Shown piece after piece: positions 44,440-53,283 of a DNA stretch of 64,000 nt (position 1 is the first letter of the stretch; every line of letters begins with the position of its first letter). Below the pieces are notes generated by a model. The model did not search any database. It worked only from the letters and a program-made list of their open reading frames with translations, and was not told where the DNA came from. Origin of the DNA: Flavobacterium sp. FEMGT703F. Its GTDB lineage: Bacteria; Bacteroidota; Bacteroidia; Flavobacteriales; Flavobacteriaceae. The DNA lies in NCBI GenBank assembly GCA_002786385.1, contig PGCN01000016.1, positions 124,001 to 188,000 on the forward strand, in the 5' to 3' direction. The position numbers and the translations under genes were made by a program.

Positions 44440-47400
44440 TTAATTGGCATTGACACCCAGCTCCTCAATCACTACACGGTCAACATTGCTACCCGATAAT
44501 GCTACTGCACCAGAAGAGGCAGAATAGGTAACCCGAGGTACTACCGTTTGGGTAACCGTTGGGGTATATATAGCTGTCAACTGATTATTGGATGTTCTAA
44601 GTCCTCCGTTAGTAGAAGGTACGAAAAAACTTCCTGCCCCTACTACTGCTGTATTAGTGGATGAATCAACCCAGTAAATCCCTAAAGACCCCCCTGACGG
44701 ATCCCCAGTGAAGTCAAAAGTTCCCGCGAAGGTCATGCGGTAGGTTTTACCGGCTTCCAGTGTATAGGCACCTGTAGTCGTATTATGGGTAATAGTACCG
44801 TTTAGCGTATTGTTCATCGGTAGGTTCACTCCTGCTGCGGGTATACTAATGCTACCTGTTGCATTGGAAGTATTATAAGCTACCGTACTCAGGCTTTTGT
44901 TATTCCCTAATTGGTAGATGTGTGCTGTTGCTGATGATAGTATAGCCGTGCCTGAGCCTAATGTGGTTCTTATTTTAATACTCTGGTTGGTCGCTGGCGT
45001 ATAGATGAATTCGACATTACAAACACTATTAGCACCATTTGTGCTGGTATTGGTTTGAGGACGTGCCCAAACGTTAACAATCTGGATATTAGTAGATGCA
45101 TCTACCCAGGTAATATCCATGGCATCCGCTGCGCTCCAGCTTGTAAGCCTTCCTTCAAAATAGAGGTGGTAGGTTTTACCTGCTGTAAGTGTATATACGC
45201 CGGTTGAGGTATTGTATGGGATGTTTCCTCCTGTGTTCGTATTTAAAATCAAATCGTTCGATCCTGAATTGATCGTTTGATTGGCACTTTGTCGGGTTGC
45301 TACATAATCTACTTTAGTGAACGTAGAGCCTGATTTCAACATACCTAATTCTTGCACTGTGGCACTGGATTCCCATTGTCCAACGGCAAATGAAGCACCA
45401 TCTAAATAGGTTACCCTTAGCTTAACCGTTTGGGTGGAAGCAGGTGTATAAAGGATATCCGAAACGGTTTTAGCGGATTGACCATTGGTAGAGTTTAACG
45501 GCTGATAGGCCGAACCAACGTTACCACTTATTGATGCATTGGTAGAGGCATCTACCCAGTCTATGTAAATATCAACTGTATTTGAGCTAATGGTATGCAT
45601 TCGGAGATTGGATGTAAGGCGATAGGTCTTACCTGCAGTTAAGGTAAATACTCCCGTTGAGGTGTTATAAGGAAGATTTCCTGCTATTTTGTTATCAAAT
45701 ACCACATCCGTGTTGGCAGAAGTTATGGTTTGGACAGAACCCGATCTCATTACAAATGCATAATCCACCGCGGTCAACGTCTTCGTAGTTACATCAAAAC
45801 TACAGCTTGGTGTGCTGTTGATGGTAAAGCTGTTGGTTCCCGCTGCCGTAGGGGTTCCTGTTGCGGTTAAGGTAATCGCCTGGCTTCCTGTACCTGAAAA
45901 AGTACCACTGCCACTAAATGTGATTCCGTTGGCAGTAGCGCTTACGCTGTACGAACCTGCTGTGCTTACTGTAGCGGTAACCACTTTGGTCAATCCGCTT
46001 ACCGGTACGCCTACAGCGGCTACGCCGGTTAAGGTACCTGTACAATCCCAGCTTGATACCGCTGCTGTTCCACCACTACCGGCATCGATAGTACTGCGTG
46101 TAAAGCTACAGCCCGGTGTGGTGCTTAGCGTAAAGCTGTTGCTGCCTGCTGCGGTTGGTGTGCCGCTGGCGGTCAGTACGATAGCCTGTGAGCCGGTTCC
46201 GGCAAACGTTCCGGTACCTGTAAAGGTTACGCCGTTGGCCGTTGCCGTAATGCTGTAAGTTCCTGCTGTAGTTACCGTAGCCGTGATAGTCTGCGTTACC
46301 CCGCTGGCTGCTGTTCCTTTGGTCAGCGTACCGGCAGAAGCCGTGTTACAAACAAAACCACTTACCGTAGCGGTACCCCCTGAAGTGGCTGCCGAAGTAT
46401 TTACTGCCGATACGGCTGACTGTACTTCCGACAAGGTCGCGGGAGACGAGAAACTGTTCGGATTGGCATCGATGTACGCCTGGTAGGCCACGATGTTGGC
46501 TGGCGTTACGCCTGTAATACCCAATGACTGTAATTGCGCTGCGGTTACTACCGAAGGTACCGTATTAGGGCTGTCGCCTTCGTTACCGATTTGCGTAAGT
46601 ACGGATGTTACGCCTGAGTTTACTGCCGTTACGGCTGCCTGTACTTCAGAAAGCAGGGCAGGCGAGGAAAAACTGTTCGGGTTGGCATCAATGTAGGCCT
46701 GATAAGCGCCAATATTGGCCGCTGTGATTCCCGTAATGCCTAAGGACTGCAATTGGGCTACGGTTACTACCGAAGGTACCGTATTAGGGCTGTCGCCCTC
46801 GTTGCCGATTTGCGCCAATACCGAAGTCACGTTGGAGTTTACTGCGGTAACGGCTGACTGCACTTCCGATAAGGTTGCCGGAGACGAGAAGTTGTCCGGG
46901 TTGGCATCGATATATGCCTGATAGGCGGCAAGATTGGAAGCATTGATTCCCGTGATGCCGATAGATTGCAACTGGGCTACGGTTACCGATGAAGGTATGG
47001 TGTTTGGATTATCACCTTCATTACCAATTTGCGTCAATACGGAGGATACGTTGGTATTTACTGTAGAAACCGCCGATTGGATTTCTGAAAGTGTAGCCGG
47101 GTTGCTGAATGCATCCGGATTCGCATCGATATAGGCTTGATAGGCTCCGATATTGGAAGCATTGATTCCGGTAATTCCGATAGACTGCAATTGTGCTACG
47201 GTTACTACTGAGGTTATCGAGTTCGGGTTGTCGCCCTCATTACCAATCTGTGCCAGTACCGAAGTCACCGTAGCGTTTACTGCCGTTACGGCTGCCTGGA
47301 TCTCACTTACCGTTGCCGGAGACGAGAAGCTGTTTGGGTTGGCATCAATATAGGCCTGGTAGGCTCCGATGTTGGAAGCCGTTACCCCTGTAACGCCGAT

Positions 47401-48198
47401 GCTGTTGAGTTGTGCTACGGTCACTACCGATGGGATTAGGTTAGGGCTGTCGCCTTCGTTCCCAATTTGGGTAAGCACCGAGCTCACGGCGGTATTGACA
47501 TTGGATACGGCGGTTTGTATTTCGCTTACCGTAGCCGGGTTGCTGAACGCATCCGGATTGGCATCGATGTACGCCTGGTAGGCCCCGATGTTATCTTCCG
47601 TTACGCCTGTAATTCCTACGCTTTCGAGTTGTTCAACGGTTACTACTGAAGTTACCGAGTTCGGGTTGTCGGCTTCGTTGCCAATCTGTGCCAGTACCGA
47701 AGTTACGGTTGCGTTTACTGCGGTAACCGCTGCCTGTATTTCGCTCACGGTTGCCGGGTTGCTAAAGTTGTCCGGGTTAGCATCGATATAAGCCTGATAG
47801 GCCCCAATGTTGGCAGGGGTTACGCCCGTAACACCCACCTGCGATAATTGGACGGCGGTTACGGTAGAAGGCAGTACGTTGGGATTGTCGGCCTCCAGAC
47901 CAATCTGAGCGAGGATGCCCTGTACTACCGATGAAGTACCTGTGCTGATACAGTTAGACCATACTCCGTTTTCATAAAACTTCACGCAGTTGGAAGAGAG
48001 GTCATACACCAGCATCCCATTAGTGGGGCTGGTAATGGCGGCCGTATTGGCTACCCTTGGGATCACAAGCCCCTTGTTGGTACTCTCAATTTCGAGTGCC
48101 GCACCGGGGCTGATGGTGGTTGGGTTGTCCCCAACCTTTACCTGCGCGGTGGCGCAGAGACCGACGAGCAGGAGTAAGGAGGTAATTGTTTTTTTCAT
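44440..48198 (-). CDS. Giant fibre-like protein: 73-aa tandem repeats, Ig-like pair, three C1q-like modules
   Basis: 1252 aa. Signal peptide and the shared N-cap (VKVGDNPTTISPGAALEIES, KGLVIPR, WSNC). Residues 95-605 hold seven repeats of 73 aa (signature QIGNEGDNPN, then GITGI..NIGAYQAYIDANP, then ATLSEIQ.AV..VN), predicted helical. Two Ig-like modules of about 100 aa follow (GTYSITATANGVTFTGTGTF). About 815-1252 hold three C1q-like modules (PYNTSTGVFTLTAGKTYRLT and variants). No T9SS CTD or membrane anchor is visible. Likely an elongated, possibly trimeric, surface adhesin. The small plus-strand ORFs opposite the repeats are shadows of the 219-bp periodicity. Confidence 0.78.
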   Translation of the reverse strand: MKKTITSLLLLVGLCATAQVKVGDNPTTISPGAALEIESTNKGLVIPRVANTAAITSPTNGMLVYDLSSNCVKFYENGVWSNCISTGTSSVVQGILAQIGLEADNPNVLPSTVTAVQLSQVGVTGVTPANIGAYQAYIDANPDNFSNPATVSEIQAAVTAVNATVTSVLAQIGNEADNPNSVTSVVTVEQLESVGITGVTEDNIGAYQAYIDANPDAFSNPATVSEIQTAVSNVNTAVSSVLTQIGNEGDSPNLIPSVVTVAQLNSIGVTGVTASNIGAYQAYIDANPNSFSSPATVSEIQAAVTAVNATVTSVLAQIGNEGDNPNSITSVVTVAQLQSIGITGINASNIGAYQAYIDANPDAFSNPATLSEIQSAVSTVNTNVSSVLTQIGNEGDNPNTIPSSVTVAQLQSIGITGINASNLAAYQAYIDANPDNFSSPATLSEVQSAVTAVNSNVTSVLAQIGNEGDSPNTVPSVVTVAQLQSLGITGITAANIGAYQAYIDANPNSFSSPALLSEVQAAVTAVNSGVTSVLTQIGNEGDSPNTVPSVVTAAQLQSLGITGVTPANIVAYQAYIDANPNSFSSPATLSEVQSAVSAVNTSAATSGGTATVSGFVCNTASAGTLTKGTAASGVTQTITATVTTAGTYSITATANGVTFTGTGTFAGTGSQAIVLTASGTPTAAGSNSFTLSTTPGCSFTRSTIDAGSGGTAAVSSWDCTGTLTGVAAVGVPVSGLTKVVTATVSTAGSYSVSATANGITFSGSGTFSGTGSQAITLTATGTPTAAGTNSFTINSTPSCSFDVTTKTLTAVDYAFVMRSGSVQTITSANTDVVFDNKIAGNLPYNTSTGVFTLTAGKTYRLTSNLRMHTISSNTVDIYIDWVDASTNASISGNVGSAYQPLNSTNGQSAKTVSDILYTPASTQTVKLRVTYLDGASFAVGQWESSATVQELGMLKSGSTFTKVDYVATRQSANQTINSGSNDLILNTNTGGNIPYNTSTGVYTLTAGKTYHLYFEGRLTSWSAADAMDITWVDASTNIQIVNVWARPQTNTSTNGANSVCNVEFIYTPATNQSIKIRTTLGSGTAILSSATAHIYQLGNNKSLSTVAYNTSNATGSISIPAAGVNLPMNNTLNGTITHNTTTGAYTLEAGKTYRMTFAGTFDFTGDPSGGSLGIYWVDSSTNTAVVGAGSFFVPSTNGGLRTSNNQLTAIYTPTVTQTVVPRVTYSASSGAVALSGSNVDRVVIEELGVNAN
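46384..47916 (-). repeat. Seven tandem 219-bp repeats inside the 1252-aa gene
   Basis: Seven copies encode 73-aa units, counted from the ILAQIG/VLAQIG/VLTQIG motifs. Copies differ by many synonymous and some coding changes, so the array is old but still a likely substrate for unequal recombination, which would change protein length in 73-aa steps. Confidence 0.9.
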
Positions 48199-48540
48199 AA
48201 TTTCAGAGTTTGTTATTTTTTATCAAGGGCTGTCTTTTTTTTCGGGCTACCCTCAACCCGTATCGTAGCAGCTTTTACCTGCGTTGTCTCACCTTTAGGG
48301 GTGCGCTGCCGGAGGTTAGAGGTTTGTTAACCCACCTTTAAGCTCCGTTGCCGGAGCTTTGCGCTTTGCTGTTGCACCCTTGGTGCTGCATTGCCGCAGG
48401 TTTGGCCTCCGTAATCCGAGTTTTGAGCTTCGCTATCCCGGCCTAAAGCTCCGCCGTCACAGGTTTGGGCTGTGTTGCCGGAGGTTAGAGGTGGATACCC
48501 CCACCGCGATAGGCAGTAGGGGGTACCCTAAAGGGTAGGG
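48199..48540. repeat. 342-bp noncoding stretch with short repeats and hairpins
   Basis: GCCGGAGGTTAGAGGT occurs twice (48308-48323 and 48477-48492). Hairpins include AGCTCCG-TTGC-CGGAGCT (48341-48358), a CCCCC/GGGGG arm pair near 48500-48522, and TACCCT-AA-AGGGTA next to the stop of the 160-aa gene. Repeated TTTG/GCC-rich words suggest a relic of a repetitive element. No ORF is supported. Confidence 0.55.
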
Positions 48541-49023
48541 TTAGGGAGCGGTAGTAGCCCCCGGCGTTCCCGGTGCAATAAACCGTTGCCTTAGTGAATC
48601 CACAATAGCGTCAGCTCCCGTTAAACCGGCCTCGGCTGCGGCCCCAAAGAGCTTATAGCTCGACAAGGCTGCCACAAAGGCCTCGCTTCCGGCCAACATT
48701 TGGGTATCTTCTGCCTTTTCTACCAACTGGCGCATTAATCCCAGCAATTCGTCGAGTTGGACGAACAACTGGTAATCATTTTGCATAGTGGTAGCGTTGA
48801 TGTACACAGGCAGTATCCCGGCGTTATTGGCCACCGCATTAATGGCATCTTCGGTAAAAGCCTTGTTGCTTACATTAATCTTGGGGATGGCAATACGCTC
48901 CTCAACAGTAAGCCCTATGAGGAAAGGCATGTTGGTGGCTATGGTTTGCAGGGCGGTTTTTACCGCGGTTACCTGCGCGGCTGTCATGGTTACGTTAAGC
49001 CTATTGTTGGTAAGGTTTGACAT
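48541..49023 (-). CDS. Hypothetical 160-aa helical protein, no signal peptide
   Basis: No family recognised. Mostly helical; it begins MSNLTNNRLNVTMTAAQVTA and has no signal peptide or TM, unlike all its secreted neighbours. The C-terminal tail APGTPGATTAP is low complexity. It may be an intracellular chaperone or assembly factor for the fibre genes. It lies 21 bp after the OmpA-type gene, so it is cotranscribed. Confidence 0.65.
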   Translation of the reverse strand: MSNLTNNRLNVTMTAAQVTAVKTALQTIATNMPFLIGLTVEERIAIPKINVSNKAFTEDAINAVANNAGILPVYINATTMQNDYQLFVQLDELLGLMRQLVEKAEDTQMLAGSEAFVAALSSYKLFGAAAEAGLTGADAIVDSLRQRFIAPGTPGATTAP

Positions 49024-49044
49024 ATAGTAATATTATTAGGTTTG

Positions 49045-50361
49045 CTATTCGAGAGTTATAGATACCCTGCGGGCGAGTTGCAGGCCTGTGCCCGATGCCG
49101 GGAAGGAGGCGTCTATGCCATCGCCGGCTATGGTTACCCTGTTGGCATCGATGCCGCTGGCAATGATGAGTTGGCTTAGGTTTACTGCCCTGCGGCGCGA
49201 CAATTCAAGGTTTGCTTTTTCGCTACCTTTCTTGTCGGCATAGCCTTTAAGGGTTACGCGGGTAGTCGGGAACTTTTTAAGGTAGCGGATGATGTGGTAA
49301 ATGTTGTTGGCCGAAGCACTGTTAGGTTCGTCCTTATTAACATCATAAAACACATTGAGGTAACCGCCCGCTATCAGTTCGCGCAGAGCATCTGATTGGC
49401 TGTTTTCGGCATTGCTGCCATTGCTGCCGTTGGCTGATTTGCCGTCTTGTCCGCTGCGTGGTTCAAGCTCGTCCGGAGTCCCGTTACCGTTATTATCAAG
49501 GAAGCGTCCTTTGGAGTCAACCTTTACGCCGTTTGGCGTATTGTTTTGCGCATCGAGGTAATCCGGCACACCGTCGCGGTCTGTATCCTCCATCATCTTC
49601 TCGAAATCATCGAGGCGTTTTTTGTTTTCGCGTGTTAGTTCACTTACTTTTTCTATGGTAGTTTTTCCGGCATTGCCAAAATACCAGTCGGCATGACTTT
49701 CTTTCCCCCCTAAATAAAAGGTAAGCCCTACAGCGGTGTGAATCATCCCCCCGGTAAGGTTGTTTTCTTTTACCGAGAGCTGCCCGTCCCAGGTATAGTG
49801 CTGGCGCACGTTGCCTATATAGGTAAAGTCGCCGGTAAGGGCGCACCAGCGGGTGAGTTTTAGCTGTGGTGTGAGCCCCAGCATTACACCCCCGTTGTCT
49901 TCTTGGCGGTTGCCGCTTACCTTAAAGCGGGACACCTGTACGCCACCGTGGGCGAGTAACCCAAAGCGGTGGGTAAAGTTCTCAAAGTTGAGGATGTGCC
50001 CCACGTTGATGACCCCCTGAACTCCTAAGCGGTAGGATTTAGTAGAAAACGGCAGCGAGCCACTTCCATCCTGGTTTTCGATAAGGTCGTATCCGCCGTC
50101 AAGCTTGAGCCCGAAGCGGTCGGAGAGCATATAGCGCACGCCAACATCGAAATGGTTGACACCCGTAAAGTTGAAATACTTTTCGGGATTGGCGGAATAG
50201 TACCCCTCCGTAAACGGTTTGAGCGCCTTATTTTGTCCGGCATTGATTTCAACCGACCAACGGTTGAAAGGTTTGCCCTGCAGGGAATCCTGCTGGGCAA
50301 GGAGCGCGTTGGCTACGAATAAAGCGGCGATAGTCGCTGTTATCTTAATCATCTTAGGCAT
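49045..50361 (-). CDS. OmpA-family outer-membrane protein with TSP3 linker
   Basis: 438 aa. Signal peptide (IAALFVANALLAQ); a barrel-like N-domain of about 220 residues; a coiled coil (KVSELTRENKKRLDDFEKM); a thrombospondin-3-like calcium-binding linker (DTDRDGVPDYLDAQ, DNNGNGTPDELE); and a C-terminal OmpA peptidoglycan-binding domain (VTLKGYADKKGSEKANLELS). It can tether the surface structure to the cell wall. Its ATG overlaps the stop of the 829-aa frame by 1 bp. Confidence 0.88.
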   Translation of the reverse strand: MPKMIKITATIAALFVANALLAQQDSLQGKPFNRWSVEINAGQNKALKPFTEGYYSANPEKYFNFTGVNHFDVGVRYMLSDRFGLKLDGGYDLIENQDGSGSLPFSTKSYRLGVQGVINVGHILNFENFTHRFGLLAHGGVQVSRFKVSGNRQEDNGGVMLGLTPQLKLTRWCALTGDFTYIGNVRQHYTWDGQLSVKENNLTGGMIHTAVGLTFYLGGKESHADWYFGNAGKTTIEKVSELTRENKKRLDDFEKMMEDTDRDGVPDYLDAQNNTPNGVKVDSKGRFLDNNGNGTPDELEPRSGQDGKSANGSNGSNAENSQSDALRELIAGGYLNVFYDVNKDEPNSASANNIYHIIRYLKKFPTTRVTLKGYADKKGSEKANLELSRRRAVNLSQLIIASGIDANRVTIAGDGIDASFPASGTGLQLARRVSITLE

Positions 50362-52760
50362 TATTTATTATTGATTACTTTCTGGTTTACTACAGTACCA
50401 TCTTCAAGCTTTATTTTAGCGATGTACACGCTTTGTGCGTGGATGAACGGTGCGCTAAACAAGTTGTTATTGATATTGCTGAAGGTTTCGATTAGCCTGC
50501 CGGTAAGGTCGTAAATGCTGATTTGAGCCATAGTGTTTTTAGACTGTGCACTGAATACCTGATTGTTGATAAAGGCGAGTGCATGTTGAGCCTTAATATC
50601 AGGATTGTCAAGAGATGACGCGCGGTACACTATTTCGAAACGATCATTGTCGGGAGTGGTAGATTGCACGAAGGAATAACTACCGGTGGCCAAATCATGA
50701 AACAGGCCCAAATGTTTATCGTGAAGATAGATAGTAATGCCACCGGAGTTAAAAATTCCTTGAGTATCAGCCAATGAAATAGTGAAGGTTTCATTCTGAC
50801 GCTTAATTAGTTGAAGGGGCACCGCATCGGTATCGTCAAATGCCTGTCTGGTTTGAATAGCGTAACCTGTGGTTTGCCCGCTGATGAGAGAGTTGATTTC
50901 AGAGGTATTTGCCCCGGACATTCTTGGCGAATCGTATCCGTTGTCATAACCGTTAGTGGTACTGCTGTTGTACGCCACCAAGATTTGGCTGAACGAGCCG
51001 GATGACCCTGTAAGGTTTACTTTAAACTTACCTTGTAACTGAGAGGCTTCACGGAAAAATACGTTGTTGCCGTTAAGGTCTCTTAAACAGTTGGTCATGG
51101 TAAAGGTGATAGGGCTTGGGTTAAGCTTTCTTACGTATACCGACTGCATGGTGGCAATCATCCCGTTAGGCTCTTGACAGGTAGGGCAAGCAGCCACACC
51201 TCCTGTATAGTTGAAAGTGGCATAATCGGCATTGTTGTAGTTGGCCGTATTGCTGCCCCAGTTTTGGCGCGGGGTATTGAAGGTCCAGTAATAAATGGTC
51301 TTGCGGATATCGTCGCCCAGTGCGTCCAAGAGTTTGTTAGCATTGATAGGAGATGGGTAGGGGTTACCAATACGAACCCAACCCACGGCGGTAGGCATAG
51401 GAACATTGATATCACCGTTATTGGTGGTACCCTCGGCTTTGATGTGTATAGGGTATTTTTCGGTAAACCAAGACCCGGCTACTGAAGAGGTGCTGTAAGG
51501 TGCTTGAAGAGGGTTTACGGTGGCTGCGAACCCGCGCCCTACCGCTACGTTGGAAGCGGTAACGGTAACCGAGTTCCCGGCATCGTTATCGGTAAAATAA
51601 TTGTAAAATGCCGAAGCCGGATAAGTGCTGAAATTGCCGTTCGCCGCAGCGTTTGCCGCGGAGGTAATTTGTCCGAAGAACGTCCCGAAATTGTTAAGCG
51701 GCGAGCTAAGGAAGGCATAGTCAAAGCGGCGCATAGGGTTGGTTACCTTAGTCAGCTCAATCTTTGGTGCTGCAGCCGATGCATTGCGCTGCAATACGCT
51801 TGCTTCAGACGCCATAATGATTTTTCCGCTGCCCGTAAAGGCATCTACAACATCCAGCGTTTGTCCGTTGGCTAGCGTGATATTGGCGTTGAGTACTACC
51901 GAATAACAGCTAAAGCTGCCCGCATTATAATTGCCGTTAATCACTACTGGATCGGAGATGGTGGGTGCGCTGGGTGACCAGCTGCTGCCGTTCCAGGTTT
52001 TTGTGGTGCCTGAAGAAGCCACTAAAGGGTAACAGGAAGCAACACCTTTTGCCCCAATAGTAAAGGCCTGGTACGCCGAAAGGTTTACCTCGGCAGTGCT
52101 GGTAATGGAACCCGAAGTAGTGTCGGATGTGCCACCAAGGATATTGGTAACATCATAAAAGGAAGGGATTTCGACCCATTTAGCGCCGTCGTACCCCAAG
52201 ATGGTAACATAAGTAAGAGAAGGGGTTAGCATAAGGCCACTGATGTTGCTGGAAGCTCTCCAAGTGAGGGTTATTTTAGCATTGGTGGCTCCGCTCACTT
52301 TCCAGTATTCTACGCCCGAAAGCGCGCTAATGCCGGTATCGAGCGTAGTGCCCAATGCCGACGGGTTGGTTTTGAAGTAGGCCACATCTACCCCGCTGGT
52401 GGCGGCCGGATCGATGCCCGCAGGGGCGTAAGTACCGCTGTCGCCTACAGGTGCTAGAAAGAAGCTATTGCCGTAATAACGTGCGTATCCGTTAAGGTAA
52501 TGGCTGTCGGAAGCGCCGCTCCAAGTGGCATTTTGACCGAAGGCGATTACACCGTAATTGGCACCACTTTTTGAAGTTTGTGTCAGGGCCGGTGAGGCTC
52601 CAAAAGCAAAATTACCCTGAGTAAGGCTGAATACGCCATAATCGGCTACATAAATGTTTTGGTTGTTTTGTACCTGTGCGTTTGCATTGAGGCCCAATGC
52701 CAATGAGGCTGCTATGCCCCAGAGGGTTTTTCCTGGCTTTAAAAGGTATTTGTTTTTCAT
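50361..52760 (-). CDS. Large secreted protein with T9SS type A sorting domain
   Basis: 799 aa from the ATG at 52758-52760. An upstream extension to 52850 lacks a plausible signal peptide. The start MKNKYLLKPGKTLWGIAASL is a proper signal peptide ending NANAQ. Beta-rich throughout, with a repeated GSGKI...IVNGNYNAG-type region, then a C-terminal T9SS type A domain (AQISIYDLTGRLIETFSNI to YIAKIKLEDGTVVNQ). Unknown function; among the largest cargos here. Confidence 0.8.
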   Translation of the reverse strand: MKNKYLLKPGKTLWGIAASLALGLNANAQVQNNQNIYVADYGVFSLTQGNFAFGASPALTQTSKSGANYGVIAFGQNATWSGASDSHYLNGYARYYGNSFFLAPVGDSGTYAPAGIDPAATSGVDVAYFKTNPSALGTTLDTGISALSGVEYWKVSGATNAKITLTWRASSNISGLMLTPSLTYVTILGYDGAKWVEIPSFYDVTNILGGTSDTTSGSITSTAEVNLSAYQAFTIGAKGVASCYPLVASSGTTKTWNGSSWSPSAPTISDPVVINGNYNAGSFSCYSVVLNANITLANGQTLDVVDAFTGSGKIIMASEASVLQRNASAAAPKIELTKVTNPMRRFDYAFLSSPLNNFGTFFGQITSAANAAANGNFSTYPASAFYNYFTDNDAGNSVTVTASNVAVGRGFAATVNPLQAPYSTSSVAGSWFTEKYPIHIKAEGTTNNGDINVPMPTAVGWVRIGNPYPSPINANKLLDALGDDIRKTIYYWTFNTPRQNWGSNTANYNNADYATFNYTGGVAACPTCQEPNGMIATMQSVYVRKLNPSPITFTMTNCLRDLNGNNVFFREASQLQGKFKVNLTGSSGSFSQILVAYNSSTTNGYDNGYDSPRMSGANTSEINSLISGQTTGYAIQTRQAFDDTDAVPLQLIKRQNETFTISLADTQGIFNSGGITIYLHDKHLGLFHDLATGSYSFVQSTTPDNDRFEIVYRASSLDNPDIKAQHALAFINNQVFSAQSKNTMAQISIYDLTGRLIETFSNINNNLFSAPFIHAQSVYIAKIKLEDGTVVNQKVINNK

Positions 52761-52782
52761 GATTTCGAATGTTTTAAAGTGC

Positions 52783-53046
52783 TTATTCGCTTGTGTTATC
52801 TGATTGCTTCCCGCTAAGGGTTTTATACCCGATAAAGGTGAATCCGGCAAGCATTAGTAGCGGTATCCACTGGTTTATAGGTGCGGGAGGAGGAGGGTCT
52901 TCAACCGGTGGGCCTTCGTTGTCGTCTACCGGTGGAGCCGTGGGGTCCTCAACAGGCGGCGGGTCGCCATCGTCAAATAAGTCGTCGGCATAAACCGGTA
53001 AGGAACAACTCATAATGAGTAAAAAGAGATAAATGTGTTTTTTCAT
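52783..53046 (-). CDS. Small Asp/Pro-rich membrane protein
   Basis: 87 aa. Signal peptide (MKKHIYLFLLIMSCSLPVYA), an acidic Pro-rich stretch with repeated PPVEDP/PPVDD units, one TM helix (IPLLMLAGFTFIGYKTLSG) and a short tail. Likely an inner- or outer-membrane-anchored spacer protein. It is the first gene after a LytTR-type promoter and structured leader, so it should be the most directly regulated. Confidence 0.72.
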   Translation of the reverse strand: MKKHIYLFLLIMSCSLPVYADDLFDDGDPPPVEDPTAPPVDDNEGPPVEDPPPPAPINQWIPLLMLAGFTFIGYKTLSGKQSDNTSE

Positions 53047-53185
53047 ATGGGAATATTTAAGGTTTTGCGGAAAGAAGAAAGCAACGACGGCAAATGCCCC
53101 AAATCCTACAATAATTGACAGTAAACGCCCCAGTTTACCTGCCTTGTATAAATGCCGTCGTGCTTGCTTGTTAATAGTTAACTTA
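53047..53185 (-). other. Structured mRNA leader of the island operon
   Basis: Between the predicted start site and the ATG at 53046. An outer 9-bp pair ACGACGGCA/TGCCGTCGT (53084-53092 with 53153-53161) encloses an inner GTAAAC/GTTTAC hairpin (53121-53126 with 53133-53138). The nesting could affect stability or translation. No known riboswitch motif is recognised. Confidence 0.45.
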
Positions 53186-53192
53186 ACTGCTT

Positions 53193-53263
53193 CAAAAGTA
53201 TGCCGGCCATAGTGGTAAGCGGATTGACATGTTATCTTTGGTTAAAGTGATGTTATTTACGGT
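53193..53263 (-). promoter_or_regulatory. LytTR-type promoter of the 87-aa gene
   Basis: Minus-strand -7 box TACTTTTG (53193-53200), a 29-bp gap, then two 13-bp elements at 53230-53242 and 53251-53263 (plus strand TGTTATCTTTGGT and TGTTATTTACGGT), 21 bp apart. The reverse complement ACCGTAAATAACA resembles published LytTR half-sites. The same geometry is found at two other promoters in the island. Confidence 0.65.
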
Positions 53264-53283
53264 ATGTTTTTTTGTATAAATGG

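Noticed and set aside
45812..47791. A ladder of plus-strand ORFs of 60-150 aa
   Set aside because: They recur at about 219-bp steps because they are mirror frames of the minus-strand repeats; no start signals or family motifs.
46384..47916. CRISPR array
   Set aside because: Repeats are 219 bp, coding and without spacers; no cas genes are present.
48199..48240. LytTR element before the 1252-aa gene
   Set aside because: TGTTATTTTTTAT near 48211 keeps only half of the motif, lacks the ACGGT end, and has no second copy at 21 bp.
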